The translations under genes and the position numbers were made by a program. From the NCBI RefSeq assembly GCF_000698145.1, contig NZ_BAXB01000001.1:124001-188000 (forward strand): a DNA stretch of 64,000 nucleotides, written 5' to 3'. The notes below the pieces were generated by a model, which saw only the letters and a program-made list of their open reading frames with translations, did no database searches and was not told where the DNA came from. The DNA is from Geomicrobium sp. JCM 19039 (lineage in GTDB: Bacteria > Bacillota > Bacilli > Bacillales > Marinococcaceae). Positions 26,886-36,958 of the stretch are shown piece after piece; the stretch's first letter is position 1, and each line of letters begins with the position of its first letter.

Positions 26886-28190
26886 ATGAAGGATACGAAT
26901 GCGCATCAAACCGTTTATGTCAACACATTCACAAATGGTCTTTTGGATCCGTCGAGTGAGATGCTCGGTCCAGTAAAAAGTGGCGGATATATCGTTGCGA
27001 ACACAGCTCCTGGGTGTTGGGGTCCGATGATTACACCGAGCTTACGTGGTGGGCACGAAGTGACCGAGCCGGTGTACGTAGAAGGAGCGGACGTAGGTGA
27101 CGCCATCGCCATTCGAATTGTCTCAATTCACCCGACATCAATTGCCACCTCTTCGGGGAATGATCAGACAGTTGAGGGGCGATTTTTAGGTGATCCTTTT
27201 GTGGCTGCGAAATGTCCTGGCTGTGGAACCGACCACCCAGAGACGAAGATTGATGGCATTGGCAATGGGGCGATTCGTTGCGTAGAATGCGGTGAAGATG
27301 TCACCCCGTTCACCTTTACGAATGGATATACGATGACGTTCAATGATACAAAAGATATCGGAATTACTGTTAATAAGGAAGTGGCGGAGAGAATTGCACG
27401 AGAAGGTGAGCACTATATGGCTAAACCTGAGAATTCCGTTCAAAACCCCGTCGTCACTTTTGCTCCTCATGATATTGTCGGAATGATTGCTAGATTACGA
27501 CCATTTCTTGGGCAGTTAGGGACTACTCCGTCTAGAGTGTTACCAGATTCACATAATGCAGGGGATTTTGGCAGTTTTCTCGTAGACGCTCCCCACGAAT
27601 ACAGTGTGACGAAGGAACAACTCGAAGAACGTACAGATGGACATCTCGACGTAAACCGGTTACGCGCAGGTGCCACAATTATATGTCCTGTTAAAGTTCC
27701 AGGTGGTGGCGTGTATCTTGGTGACATGCATGCGATGCAAGGGGATGGAGAGATTGCTGGGCATACGACCGATGTTTCAGGCATCGTTACATTACAAGTG
27801 GAAGTTATAAAAGGGGTACACACATCTGGCCCCATCCTTCTCCCAGTCGAAGAAGATTTGCCTTTTTTGGCCAAACCGATCACTGAAGCCGAGCGTACGC
27901 GTGCCGAAGCGTTAGCGTTGGAGTGGAACATTCCTCAACAGCTCGAAGAGAGTCTGCCCATTTCATTTATCGGTACAGGCGAAGATCTGAATGTGGCTAC
28001 AGAAAACGGTTTAGCTCGTGCTGCCGAGTTTTTAGGCATTACAGTCCCGGAAGTGATGAACCGCGCGACAGTGAACGGATCCATTGAAATTGGCCGACAC
28101 CCAGGGGTCGTCACGGTAACGTTTCTCTACCCGGTTGAGAAACTAGAGCGCACAGGAATCCTGAACTACGTTACGGAGCAGTACAAATGA
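26886..28190 (+). CDS. Acetamidase/formamidase family protein
   Basis: 434 residues of the FmdA/AmdA family, which hydrolyses formamide or acetamide to ammonia and the acid. GGCWGP-like APGCWGPMI, HNAGDFGSFLV, VPGGGVYLGDMHAMQGDGE and the TTDVSGIVTLQVEV stretch form the metal-centred core. Residues about 108-142 hold an inserted four-cysteine zinc ribbon (CPGCG ... CVECGED), which I recall as common in this longer subgroup. ATG 26886 follows CAGGAGGG. The thioesterase gene begins a few bases after the stop. Confidence 0.88.
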   Translation: MKDTNAHQTVYVNTFTNGLLDPSSEMLGPVKSGGYIVANTAPGCWGPMITPSLRGGHEVTEPVYVEGADVGDAIAIRIVSIHPTSIATSSGNDQTVEGRFLGDPFVAAKCPGCGTDHPETKIDGIGNGAIRCVECGEDVTPFTFTNGYTMTFNDTKDIGITVNKEVAERIAREGEHYMAKPENSVQNPVVTFAPHDIVGMIARLRPFLGQLGTTPSRVLPDSHNAGDFGSFLVDAPHEYSVTKEQLEERTDGHLDVNRLRAGATIICPVKVPGGGVYLGDMHAMQGDGEIAGHTTDVSGIVTLQVEVIKGVHTSGPILLPVEEDLPFLAKPITEAERTRAEALALEWNIPQQLEESLPISFIGTGEDLNVATENGLARAAEFLGITVPEVMNRATVNGSIEIGRHPGVVTVTFLYPVEKLERTGILNYVTEQYK

Positions 28191-28203
28191 TAACAAGGTG
28201 GTA

Positions 28204-28626
28204 ATGAAAGTGGGACAAGACTATTTTGAAAATATCGACGGACGTCTCTCGGGCACGATTATTGACCATTTGAATATCGAGTTTATTGAAACCGATCCTG
28301 ACCGGCTCGTCTTAAAGATGCCGATTACAAAAGCAACGCATCAGCCTGCTGGAATTCTCCACGGCGGGGTGTCAGTCGTTTTGGCCGAAACAGCTGCTTC
28401 GGTTGGGACCGCAATCAACATCGACTTGTCAAAAAAGATACCCGTCGGATTAGAGATTAATGCAAATCATGTTCGCAGTAAGCAGGAAGGGGAAGTGTAC
28501 GCGACGGCAATTCCTGTACATAAAGGGCGAACAACAATGATTTGGGAAATCAAAATTACCGATGAACAAGATAAACTCATTTGCACATCCCGCTGTACAA
28601 TGGCAGTGATTGATAAAAAAGAGTAG
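28204..28626 (+). CDS. Hotdog-fold thioesterase, PaaI/MenI type
   Basis: About 140 residues. HQPAGILHGGVSVVLAETAA contains the H-G-G-x-S-x-x-L-A-E motif with the catalytic glutamate of the YuxO/MenI/PaaI hotdog thioesterases, which hydrolyse aryl- or hydroxyaryl-CoA esters (MenI: dihydroxynaphthoyl-CoA in menaquinone synthesis). No other men or paa genes are near, so the substrate is open. AAGGTGG overlaps ATG 28204 too closely; GTG 28210 has ideal spacing and may be the real start. Confidence 0.8.
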   Translation: MKVGQDYFENIDGRLSGTIIDHLNIEFIETDPDRLVLKMPITKATHQPAGILHGGVSVVLAETAASVGTAINIDLSKKIPVGLEINANHVRSKQEGEVYATAIPVHKGRTTMIWEIKITDEQDKLICTSRCTMAVIDKKE

Positions 28627-28667
28627 AATAAACACTGAATCAAATGCTGTGGAGGAAATAGACGTGT

Positions 28668-29147
28668 ATGTGGAAAGAATTTAAAGCTTTTATCGCTCAA
28701 GGAAATGTGATTGACTTGGCGGTCGCTGTCGTTATCGGCACCGCATTTCAACAAATTGTTAGCGCACTTGTGGACAATATCATTATGCCACTCGTCGGAG
28801 TCATTCTTGGTGGTGTGGACTTTTCGACACTCGTCATCGGTGTTGGAGAAGCACAAGTGGAGTACGGCCTGTTCATTCAAGCGATTGTAGACTTCTTCAT
28901 TATCGCTATGGCCATCTTTATTTTTGTAAAAGTGGCGACTAAACTTATGAAAAAGCGTGAAAATGAAGAAGAGCCAGCACCAGAAGAACCAACGGCGTCT
29001 GAACTGTATCTTAAAGAAATTCGCGATCTACTTCATGCTGAGCAAGAAGAGAAACAATCGTCAATCGAAAGTGAGAATGTCGATCTAGCTAGCTCAGAAG
29101 ATCACGAAGAAGAAACTACCGAGGAACAACCAAAAGACGAGCGCTGA
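28668..29147 (+). CDS. mscL: Large-conductance mechanosensitive channel MscL
   Basis: 159 residues. [20 protein letters not shown] then [20 protein letters not shown] is the canonical first helix, followed by a short extracellular loop and TM2 ([14 protein letters not shown]). It opens under membrane tension to release solutes on hypo-osmotic shock. The C-terminal tail of about 60 residues is long and strongly acidic. GGAGG lies about 13 bases before the ATG. Fits with the BCCT carrier elsewhere in the window as the opposite arm of osmotic control. Confidence 0.95.
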   Translation: MWKEFKAFIAQGNVIDLAVAVVIGTAFQQIVSALVDNIIMPLVGVILGGVDFSTLVIGVGEAQVEYGLFIQAIVDFFIIAMAIFIFVKVATKLMKKRENEEEPAPEEPTASELYLKEIRDLLHAEQEEKQSSIESENVDLASSEDHEEETTEEQPKDER

Positions 29148-29172
29148 CCATACGGTCGACGCTCGTTTTTGG
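29137..29172 (+). terminator. Terminator overlapping the end of mscL
   Basis: ACGAGCG..GAC paired with GTC..CGCTCGT, then TTTTTGG. The left arm is part of the last mscL codons. Confidence 0.85.
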
Positions 29173-29324
29173 TGACCGTGTCTGTCATTGGCGTTCGAAC
29201 TTCTATAAGCTGATTTTATCAAAATTGAGCCATTTTTCAGGTAACATCTTACCATAGAACTTTCTATAGTAAGATTTTTAGTTTCTATGGTGTGATTCTC
29301 TCCGACTAACTGAGTAAAACAACA

Positions 29325-29360
29325 AAAATCTTCCCATAGACAGTGCTCTGGGAAGATTTT
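29325..29360 (-). terminator. Terminator of the SLH protein gene
   Basis: Perfect 12-bp stem AAAATCTTCCCA/TGGGAAGATTTT, T-rich on the minus strand (TTTTTGTTGTTTT), 37 bases after the stop. Confidence 0.9.
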
Positions 29361-29396
29361 ATTCGTGTAAGCATAGGTTAGAGAAACAACCTAGCT

Positions 29397-30671
29397 TTAG
29401 CGGTGTTCCTTACTTTGAATAATGGCATCTGTTGTTTTCCCGCCGCGCTCATCTGCGAAAAACATAATGGTATAGTCCTCTGTTGCATAGTCATAGGCGT
29501 ACATCCCGCCTTCACTATCTAGCCTCACACCTTCTGAAACTGTGCCGAAATGTTGATTCAATTCAGTAGGAGTCATGCCAATGTGTGCTCCGAAAATATC
29601 GGTCGTTGGGTTACCGATCCAATAACCATTGACCGTAGGATTGTTTGCGAGTTCGTCATAGAAATAGCCATTTTGGTCATAGAAGATATAAGCTCCTCCC
29701 ATAAACCAATCTTCCACTCGTGGAGTGCCTTTTACCTTTTTCACATCGCTGATCAATGTACCGACCGGCATCATGCCTTCGACGTCACTACTGCCATTAC
29801 CAATAAATGAAAAACTCAATCTACCTTCTTGATAATAGAGTGTGTATTCAATGCCAAACGTATCGTCTGTCGTCACTAAGCGAATGACTGCAACGTCATC
29901 CATCGGTGTCGCATCCAATATGTCGAGATCGTTCGTGAAGGAGAAGTTATCCGGAGATAAGTTCTCAATCGTTTCGGTATAGTGGACATCAAATGTGTTT
30001 CGGTCGATTTGCTGAACTCTCGTAATGCCGAGAGCTTCTGTGTATTGAACGCTCAATGAACGATCAATAAAGCTAGCAAATTGTCCACGGCTCACATTTT
30101 CTCGTGGTCGAAAGTTCCCATCACTCGTTCGAGTAATCTCGTGTTGGGAGAGGATACCGATATTGGCTTGGTGGGCTTCGCTTGCTCGGTCAATATCGGT
30201 AATCGGTTCCTGATTCCCACCTTCAACTATGAGTTCTAGTTCAAAAGCTCGCACGAGAACCGAAGCCATTTGTTCCCGAGATATGTCTTGAAGAGGTGCG
30301 AATATCGTGTTTCCTTCACGGCCATTCATAATGCCTGCTTCTTGAACGGCGTAAATCGCTGCAGCGTGCGGGTGTTCGCTTGTAACGTCTGCAAAAAGGT
30401 TCTTTGGTAGTGCGCTTTGATCTGGTAGATCAAGTTGCAATGCTCTTGCAATAATGACGGCAACGTGGCCTCGGCTTATGGACGCTTGAGGTTGGTATGT
30501 ACCGTCGGAGTACCCGTTAATAAATCCGTACTCTGCAACTCTCTCAATGGCTCCATAATGAGTGTGGTTCTCATTCACATCTAAAAACGTCGGGGATTCT
30601 GCGGCAATTGTCATTTGTGGCACGAGCGCTAGAGCACTCATCGCCAAGGCGGCTGTTACGCTTCTTTTCAT
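29397..30671 (-). CDS. Secreted protein with three SLH domains
   Basis: 424 residues from ATG 30671, which follows GAGGAG at 7 bases. Signal peptide MKRSVTAALAMSALALVP.. ending near AAES, then three S-layer homology repeats (residues about 27-200; e.g. YGFINGYSDGTYQPQASISR, AGIMNGREG..FAPLQDISR, ..ITRTSDGNFRPRENVSR). SLH triads bind pyruvylated wall polymers and hold proteins on the cell surface. The C-terminal 200 residues are beta-rich and not recognised: an Ig-like segment (RNTFDVHYTETIENLSPDNF) and then a CAP-associated-like domain (GGAYIFYDQNGYFYDELAN). The C-terminal identity is a guess. Confidence 0.88.
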   Translation of the reverse strand: MKRSVTAALAMSALALVPQMTIAAESPTFLDVNENHTHYGAIERVAEYGFINGYSDGTYQPQASISRGHVAVIIARALQLDLPDQSALPKNLFADVTSEHPHAAAIYAVQEAGIMNGREGNTIFAPLQDISREQMASVLVRAFELELIVEGGNQEPITDIDRASEAHQANIGILSQHEITRTSDGNFRPRENVSRGQFASFIDRSLSVQYTEALGITRVQQIDRNTFDVHYTETIENLSPDNFSFTNDLDILDATPMDDVAVIRLVTTDDTFGIEYTLYYQEGRLSFSFIGNGSSDVEGMMPVGTLISDVKKVKGTPRVEDWFMGGAYIFYDQNGYFYDELANNPTVNGYWIGNPTTDIFGAHIGMTPTELNQHFGTVSEGVRLDSEGGMYAYDYATEDYTIMFFADERGGKTTDAIIQSKEHR

Positions 30672-30760
30672 CACATTGCTCCTCACGTGTAGGTATAAAA
30701 GCATATATCTCTATTATGCCATAAGTTTGTATAATTTTCTTTGAATTAACGAACGAAAAA

Positions 30761-30786
30761 CTCTAGACCAATAGAAAGGTCTAGAG
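30761..30786 (-). terminator. Terminator after the amidase
   Basis: CTCTAGACC/GGTCTAGAG, 8-base loop, followed on the minus strand by TTTTTCG. It ends the opp-amidase transcript. Confidence 0.8.
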
Positions 30787-30795
30787 ATACATGCG

Positions 30796-32247
30796 TTATG
30801 AAAATACAGGTGGCTTACGTAGTCGGGTGGCCTGTTCCAGGCTAGATCCAATTTCAATCAAGGTGCGCTCATGAAATGCTCGTCCTGTAAAGGTTACGCC
30901 AAAAGGTTGACCATTTGGCATGAAACCAGCCGGAATCGCTATGGACGGGAGACCAGCACGAGCGCCCACTGCAAATCCAGTGGCACTAGGGAACAAAATC
31001 GCATCCAGGTTGTAGTGTGTGAGCGTGTTTTCGATGCTCTCCTCATCATGCAACCCTTCGTTCTTGATTTTTTGTAAGAGCCATTCCCGGTTTGCGAGCG
31101 CTTCTTTTCGATCCGTTCCGGATAGTAAGCTGTCAAACCCATACGGTTGCTCAGAAGCATGTTCAAAATAATAAGCGAGCAGTTCATCGAAGTTTTGAAA
31201 GTTTGTTTGTGGAGTAGCTGTTTGAAAAAATGTAGTGAGTGCATGTTTAATTTCATAACGAAGTAATGACGGAATCTGTTTATGAATATCGGGAATATCA
31301 ATGTTCTCAACGATTTCTGCCCCTCGCGATTTGACCGTTTGAACGATGGATTCATAAAGGGCATCGTTCACATGAGGGGTCATATCTTCAGGTATGGCTC
31401 CTCGGTAGATCCCGATTCGCTTATCTTTCAATCCATCTTCGTCCAAGTGCTCACTATATTTTGTCGGTGAACCTGGAACGCCGTGCGTCGTCGGATCATC
31501 CACGTCCACACCGGCGATCGTGTCGAGAACAATCGCTGCATCGGCAACGGTCCGCGTTAGTGGACCCGCAACATCTTGTGAATAAGACAGCGGGATGATG
31601 CCGGAGCGACTGACGAGACCAAACGTAGGCTTAATGGTGACTAAAGCATTTCTAGCTGCTGGGTTGAGTAGTGAACCAGACGTTTCTGTGCCAATGCTCA
31701 CAGCGGCGAAATTGCTGGTGATTGCAGCGGCAGAACCAGAAGAACTTCCGCCAACATCAAAGGTCTCTGGTGCGTATGGGGCAAGAACAAGCCCTGCTCG
31801 GCTACTAAAGCTGTTTGGCATTCCTTCTTTACCGATGCGGTGTGCGAGCTCAGTCATGTTCGCTTTGCCGAGGATGATTGCACCGGCATTGCGAAGCTTT
31901 TTAACGAGAAACGCATCATTAGCGGCTTTCCAATCTTTGAGTGCAGTTGTCCCTGCACTTGTAGACAACGTATCCCCGGTTTGGATATTGTCTTTAACGA
32001 GTATAGGAATGCCGTGTAATGGACCTGTAAGACCGGATTGTTTGAACTTTTGATCCAACGTTTTTGCAATGGTGATGGCGTCTGGTGCAATATCAAGCAC
32101 AGCGTTAATGCACGGTCCATCTTGGTCAAACAGTGCAATTCTCTCCATATAGTACATCGTTAACTTCTGAGCTGTTAGCGTACCCACGCGAAAAGCTTCA
32201 TGAATGTCATGGATCGTTGTTTCTTCGTGCCAGTAGTTAGCGAGCAT
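30796..32247 (-). CDS. Amidase signature family protein
   Basis: 483 residues. The Ser-cisSer-Lys triad is visible: Lys in PILVKDNIQT, cis-Ser in GGSSSGSAAAI and the nucleophile Ser in GTETSGSLLNPAARN. Related to GatA, peptide amidase and 6-aminohexanoate hydrolases, but no GatB/GatC nearby, so a free-standing amidase. ATG 32247 follows GAGGAG at 7 bases and overlaps the end of oppF, so it is the last gene of the peptide-transport operon. It may cleave an amide brought in by that transporter (inference). Confidence 0.88.
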   Translation of the reverse strand: MLANYWHEETTIHDIHEAFRVGTLTAQKLTMYYMERIALFDQDGPCINAVLDIAPDAITIAKTLDQKFKQSGLTGPLHGIPILVKDNIQTGDTLSTSAGTTALKDWKAANDAFLVKKLRNAGAIILGKANMTELAHRIGKEGMPNSFSSRAGLVLAPYAPETFDVGGSSSGSAAAITSNFAAVSIGTETSGSLLNPAARNALVTIKPTFGLVSRSGIIPLSYSQDVAGPLTRTVADAAIVLDTIAGVDVDDPTTHGVPGSPTKYSEHLDEDGLKDKRIGIYRGAIPEDMTPHVNDALYESIVQTVKSRGAEIVENIDIPDIHKQIPSLLRYEIKHALTTFFQTATPQTNFQNFDELLAYYFEHASEQPYGFDSLLSGTDRKEALANREWLLQKIKNEGLHDEESIENTLTHYNLDAILFPSATGFAVGARAGLPSIAIPAGFMPNGQPFGVTFTGRAFHERTLIEIGSSLEQATRLRKPPVFS

Positions 32248-33214
32248 GTGATGTCTCCTCATACAGATGACAAGCGACAAAATGTCCAGGTTTTGCTTCT
32301 TGCCACACCGGTTTCATTTGTGAACAGATGTCCATAGCCTCTGGGCAGCGGGTGCGGAATACGCAACCACTTGGTGGGTTGACAGGGCTTGGCACCTCGC
32401 CTTTTACGATAATTCGATCTCGTGTCTGTTCAATAGAAGGGTCAGGTACTGGAATGGCTGATAGTAAGATATTCGTATACGGGTGTAATGGCTCTCGATA
32501 TAAATCTTCACTCGTCGTCATTTCCACAAGGTTACCAAGATACATCACACCAATTCGGTCACTAATATGTTTAACCATTGCTAGATCATGCGCAATAAAC
32601 AAATACGTCAGGTTATGCTCTTTTTGTAAGTTTTTCATAAGGTTAACGACTTGTGCTTGGACGGAAACATCCAACGCTGAGATTGGCTCATCAGCGATGA
32701 TGAATTCAGGATTTACAGCAAGAGAACGTGCGATGCCAATCCGTTGTCGTTGCCCGCCACTAAATTCGTGTGGATAACGGCTCGCATGTTCCTTTTGCAG
32801 TCCTACTGTTTCTAGCAATTCGTGAATTCTCTTCTCACGTTTTTTACCCGGGTACAACTTATGGATGTCCATGCCTTCACCGATACACATGGCAACATTC
32901 ATCCTCGGGTTTAAGGAAGCGTATGGATCTTGAAAGATCATTTGCACCTTCTGATTGAATTCTTTTCGTTTCCGGCCACGAATATGAGCCACTTCTTGAC
33001 CGTTAAATTGCACATGACCCTCACTGCTGTTGTACAAGTTAATGATTGTTCTTCCGGTCGTTGACTTACCACAACCAGATTCACCGACAAGACCAAATGT
33101 CTCTCCTTTATAAATGTCAAAGGAAATGTCATCCACGGCTTTTAGAACTTGATTTTTACCGACGTGAAAATGCTTTTTTAAATGTTTGACTTCCAGTAGT
33201 TTTTCCGCTGTCAT
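32237..33214 (-). CDS. oppF: Oligopeptide ABC transporter ATPase OppF
   Basis: 325 residues. Walker A GESGCGKSTTGRT, signature FSGGQRQRIGIARSL, Walker B IIADEPISALD, and the C-terminal oligopeptide/dipeptide extension with C-x6-C-P (CVFRTRCPEAMDIC) that in this family binds an iron-sulfur cluster. It pairs with OppD as the two unequal ATPases of the importer. Confidence 0.93.
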   Translation of the reverse strand: MTAEKLLEVKHLKKHFHVGKNQVLKAVDDISFDIYKGETFGLVGESGCGKSTTGRTIINLYNSSEGHVQFNGQEVAHIRGRKRKEFNQKVQMIFQDPYASLNPRMNVAMCIGEGMDIHKLYPGKKREKRIHELLETVGLQKEHASRYPHEFSGGQRQRIGIARSLAVNPEFIIADEPISALDVSVQAQVVNLMKNLQKEHNLTYLFIAHDLAMVKHISDRIGVMYLGNLVEMTTSEDLYREPLHPYTNILLSAIPVPDPSIEQTRDRIIVKGEVPSPVNPPSGCVFRTRCPEAMDICSQMKPVWQEAKPGHFVACHLYEETSHAR

Positions 33215-33273
33215 GTTTTCACCTGCTAACCTAGTCTCTTTGTATCTACAAAACCGACGGAAGGATAAAGCAT

Positions 33274-33295
33274 GGGTGCCCGCATGCGGACACCC
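33274..33295 (-). promoter_or_regulatory. Hairpin between oppA and oppF
   Basis: GGGTG-CCCGCATGCGG-CACCC, a near-complete palindrome 10 bases after the oppA stop with no T-run. Such hairpins often protect the binding-protein mRNA and lower expression of the next gene; that role here is inferred. Confidence 0.5.
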
Positions 33296-33304
33296 TATGA
33301 AGGA

Positions 33305-34969
33305 TTAGTCTAAGCTCGCCCATTTCAGTTCTACGAAGCCTACAGCATGACGAACAACATCGTTCACTTCAGGTTTATACAAGAACGTATGGTTATAGAA
33401 GTACAGAGGTACAATTGGAGCTTCTTCCATAAGAATCGCTTCCGCTTCATAAAGCAACTCAAAGCGAGCATCTGGGTCTTCTTCAGTGTAACTTTCACTG
33501 ATCAGTGCATCGTACTCATCGTTTGAAAAGTCTGTACGGTTCATCGGGTTGTTCGTTGTGAATACGTCTAAGAAGTTAATTGGATCATTATAGCCACCGA
33601 GGAACGAAGAGCGAGAGTATTGTAAGTCCACATTTTGTTGAGCTTCTAGGAATACAGACCACTCACTATTCTCTAGCTCAATATCAATGTCTAAGTTGGT
33701 TAACAACATCTCCTGCATTGCTTGGGATACGATGCTGTGTTGATCAGATGTGTTGTAAGAAAGCGTAACCGTTGGCAACTCGTCATAGCCTTCTTCTGCC
33801 ATTCCTTCTTCCAACAGTTGTACCGCGCGTTCTGGGTCATACGCATAGAAATCTTCAACGTAATCACGGTAGTCATTGCCATCAGGCGTTAAGAAGCCGT
33901 ACGCCACGAACCCGTGAGCAACGTTTTCATTCCCCTGGATAATCTGATCAACAATCACTTGACTATCAATCGCATAGTTAAATGCTTGGCGAATTTTCTT
34001 GTTATGGAACGGTTCTTCATTCACATCAAATCGTTGGAACTCAATTCCAGCACGAGGGGCTACGAATGAATCCTCGCTATCAACAAGCGTCTCCATCATG
34101 TCTGCTGGAATGTCGACAATATCTAACGTGCCATCCTCGTATAGTTGATAGGCAGTCGAAGAATCATCGACCATTTCAAACTGCACACCGTCAAGGTTTA
34201 CACTGTCTGCATCCCAATAGTTTTCATTTTTTTCAAGTACAATGCGAACGTCGTGGTCCCACTCTACCATGTTGAAAGGACCGTTCGTTACGATCGTATC
34301 GATGCTTCCTGCCCAGTTTGCATCATTTTCAACCGTCTCTTGATGTACAGGGAAAAGCTGTGGCATTGCAGTGATTGAAGGGAAGAAGTCAGTAGGGTTT
34401 TCCATTACCACTTCCAACGTCTGATCGTCAATCGCTGTTACTTGAACGTCTTCTTCGTCACCTTCTCCGGCGTTAAATGCTTCAGCACCGGCAATCCAGT
34501 AAGAATGTTGGGCAGCCCCAGACGCTGTGTCAGGATCTGCTAAACGCTTAAACGAATATTCAAAGTCGTGGGCAGTTACAGGCTCACCGTTTGACCACTC
34601 AACCCCGTCACGAATATAGAATGTATACGTTAATCCATCATCTGATACATCCCAATCTTCTGCCATCGCAGGTTCAGGAACAGCTTCGTCTTGTGCTAGG
34701 CGGGTTAAGCCTTCACCTGTGTTGTTGAGGATCGTATAAGAATACTCATCGTTACCAATCGGTGGATCAAGAGACGTTGGCTCTTGCCCGTTATTCATGA
34801 CGAGCACATTGTCGCCAACATCATCTGCGGCATCATCGGCCTCAGATTCAGTATCGTCTGTTGACGTGTCGTCTCCTTCAGAATCGGTTTCCTCACCTGA
34901 ACATGCAGCGAGAAGGAGTACCATACTGAGAAGCATTGCGAATAGTAAAACAAACCATTTCCTTTTCAT
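33305..34969 (-). CDS. oppA: Oligopeptide-binding lipoprotein OppA
   Basis: 554 residues, family-5 extracellular solute-binding protein. Signal peptide with lipobox LLLAAC (Cys near residue 23), then a 30-residue linker made almost only of Asp, Glu, Ser and Thr, typical of exported proteins from salty or alkaline habitats, then the peptide-binding domain (EPTSLDPPIGND, DGLTYTFYIRDGVEWSNGEP, the family-5 signature). It captures peptides for the OppBCDF importer. Its gene sits between oppD and oppF. Confidence 0.93.
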   Translation of the reverse strand: MKRKWFVLLFAMLLSMVLLLAACSGEETDSEGDDTSTDDTESEADDAADDVGDNVLVMNNGQEPTSLDPPIGNDEYSYTILNNTGEGLTRLAQDEAVPEPAMAEDWDVSDDGLTYTFYIRDGVEWSNGEPVTAHDFEYSFKRLADPDTASGAAQHSYWIAGAEAFNAGEGDEEDVQVTAIDDQTLEVVMENPTDFFPSITAMPQLFPVHQETVENDANWAGSIDTIVTNGPFNMVEWDHDVRIVLEKNENYWDADSVNLDGVQFEMVDDSSTAYQLYEDGTLDIVDIPADMMETLVDSEDSFVAPRAGIEFQRFDVNEEPFHNKKIRQAFNYAIDSQVIVDQIIQGNENVAHGFVAYGFLTPDGNDYRDYVEDFYAYDPERAVQLLEEGMAEEGYDELPTVTLSYNTSDQHSIVSQAMQEMLLTNLDIDIELENSEWSVFLEAQQNVDLQYSRSSFLGGYNDPINFLDVFTTNNPMNRTDFSNDEYDALISESYTEEDPDARFELLYEAEAILMEEAPIVPLYFYNHTFLYKPEVNDVVRHAVGFVELKWASLD

Positions 34970-34985
34970 ACAAATTCCCCCTTAG

Positions 34986-36011
34986 TTATGTGTGTTGACG
35001 ACTTGCTTGTATAGAGTGAGCGCGCGCATCTTGCAACCAACAGTGGACATAATGACCATCCCCGAGGTCTGACTCTGGTGGAGCGTGCTCTTTACACACT
35101 TTCATAGCATACTCACAACGATAATAAAACGGACAACCTTCCGGTGGATTCATGAGGTTTGGTGGTGTGCCCGGCACTGGAATTAAAGGCTGGTCTCGGT
35201 CACCATCCAGGCGTGGGACCGATTTTAGGATGCCTTCGGTGTATGGATGTTGATGTTGCTGAAAAACAGCAGCACTCATCCCGGTCTCAGCAATCTTGCC
35301 AGCATACATGACACAAATGCGATCGGCAATTTGCGCAACAACTCCTAAATCATGGGTAATAATGATGATAGCAACGCCAGTTTTACGTTGTATTTCTTTG
35401 AAAAGATCAATGATCTGTGCTTGGATGGTGACATCCAACGCGGTTGTCGGTTCATCAGCAATGAGGATATCCGGCTTACAAACAAGGGCCATCGCAATCA
35501 TGAGGCGCTGCCTCATCCCACCGCTAAATTGATGAGGGTGCTGTTTCATTCGTTTTTCTGGGTCAGCAATGCCGACAAGTTGAAGCATTTCAATGGCTTC
35601 TTTCGTTGCATCTGCTTTAGATATCTTTTGGTGTCTCATAAGCCCTTCACGGATTTGCTCACCGACGGTAATGACCGGGTTTAAGGAAGTCATCGGATCT
35701 TGAAAAATCATGCCCATTTCGAGTCCACGAAGTTTTTGCATTTCTTTCTCCGAGAGTGTCGTCAATTCTTTGCCTTTGTATCGAATGCTTCCTTCTTTAT
35801 ATTTGCCTGGAGGTTGTGCGATCAAGCGCATGATGCTCTGGGCGGTGACGCTTTTCCCACAGCCCGATTCGCCAACGATCGCAAGTGTCTCGCCCTTTGA
35901 TAGGGAAAAACTAACGCCTCTAACCGCTTGGACCTCCCCGCGCTTTGTGGAGAAGGAAACGTGTAGGTTGTCTACTTCTAGAAGCAATTCCGGATTTGTT
36001 CGATCAGCCAT
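34986..36011 (-). CDS. oppD: Oligopeptide ABC transporter ATPase OppD
   Basis: 341 residues. Walker A GESGCGKSVTAQS, signature FSGGMRQRLMIAMAL, Walker B ILIADEPTTALD, and the C-terminal C-x-F-x-x-R-C extension (CPFYYRCEYAMKVC). Partner of OppF. The gene starts 17 bases after the restored oppC stop. Confidence 0.93.
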   Translation of the reverse strand: MADRTNPELLLEVDNLHVSFSTKRGEVQAVRGVSFSLSKGETLAIVGESGCGKSVTAQSIMRLIAQPPGKYKEGSIRYKGKELTTLSEKEMQKLRGLEMGMIFQDPMTSLNPVITVGEQIREGLMRHQKISKADATKEAIEMLQLVGIADPEKRMKQHPHQFSGGMRQRLMIAMALVCKPDILIADEPTTALDVTIQAQIIDLFKEIQRKTGVAIIIITHDLGVVAQIADRICVMYAGKIAETGMSAAVFQQHQHPYTEGILKSVPRLDGDRDQPLIPVPGTPPNLMNPPEGCPFYYRCEYAMKVCKEHAPPESDLGDGHYVHCWLQDARAHSIQASRQHT

Positions 36012-36028
36012 AGTTTCACTTCCTCATC

Positions 36029-36957
36029 TTAGTCGAGTGCATCACGTAATCCGTCACCAAATACGTTAAACGCAAACATCGTTAATGATATAAAGAAGGC
36101 CGGGAAAAACAGTCGCCACCAATAACCGGTTTGAATGACCCTAATGCATCGTTGGCCATCGTCCCCCAACTTGCTACGGGTGCTTGAACGCCTAAACCTA
36201 AAAAGCTAAGAAATGCTTCAGCAAAAATCGCTGATGGAATCGTGAGGGTCATCGAGACGATAATCGGACCGGACGTATTCGGCAGGAGATGCTTGCGAAT
36301 AATCCTTGAGTTGCTACCGCCGAGTACCCTTGATGCTAGGACGTATTCAGCTGATTTGAGTTGCAACACTTGTCCTCTGACGAGTCGGGCCATCCCGATC
36401 CAGCCAGTAATAGAAAGGGCGACAATAATTGTAAACAATCCAGGACCCATCACAACCATGAGAAGTACAACAACGAGCAAGTACGGTAGCCCGTAAAGCA
36501 CATCAACAATACGCATCATCACATTGTCTACACGTCCACCGCGGTAGCCTGAAATTCCTCCATACGTGACACCGATAATAAATTCGATAACAGCAGCGGC
36601 GAGTCCAATAAATAAGGACACACGTGCACCGTACCAAACGCGCGTAAACACATCTCGCCCTAGCTCGTCAGTACCGAACCAATACGTGCCATTAGGTGAA
36701 GTGTTGGATTCCAATATAGATTGGGATCGATAAGTATGTTCCGTTAGCCACGGACCAATAATCGCCATAATGGAGAGAAGGATAATGAGAATTAAACCGA
36801 GTGTCGCCAGTTTGTTTGAAAATAATCGTCCCATTACATCTCGCCAATAACTATCGCCTTTTTGCTGCCTAGTATCGACCTGTTGTTCTTTCGGAAGAGG
36901 AACAAACAAGTCATCAGGAACGCGAGAAGGGCTTGTTTCCTTACGCTTTGATTCCAT
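36029..36957 (-). pseudogene. oppC: Oligopeptide ABC permease OppC (C-terminal frameshift)
   Basis: Start ATG 36957, 6 bases after AAGGAGG. Cytoplasmic N-terminus, then membrane segments and the EAA-like loop (ASRVLGGSNSRIIRKHLLPN). The open frame ends at 36082 with an unnatural tail; one extra A in AAA near 36112 gives FKTGYWWRLFFPAFFISLTM and FNVFGDGLRDALD, the exact family ending, with a stop at 36029. About 309 residues restored. Channel subunit of the peptide importer. Confidence 0.9.
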
Positions 36958-36958
36958 G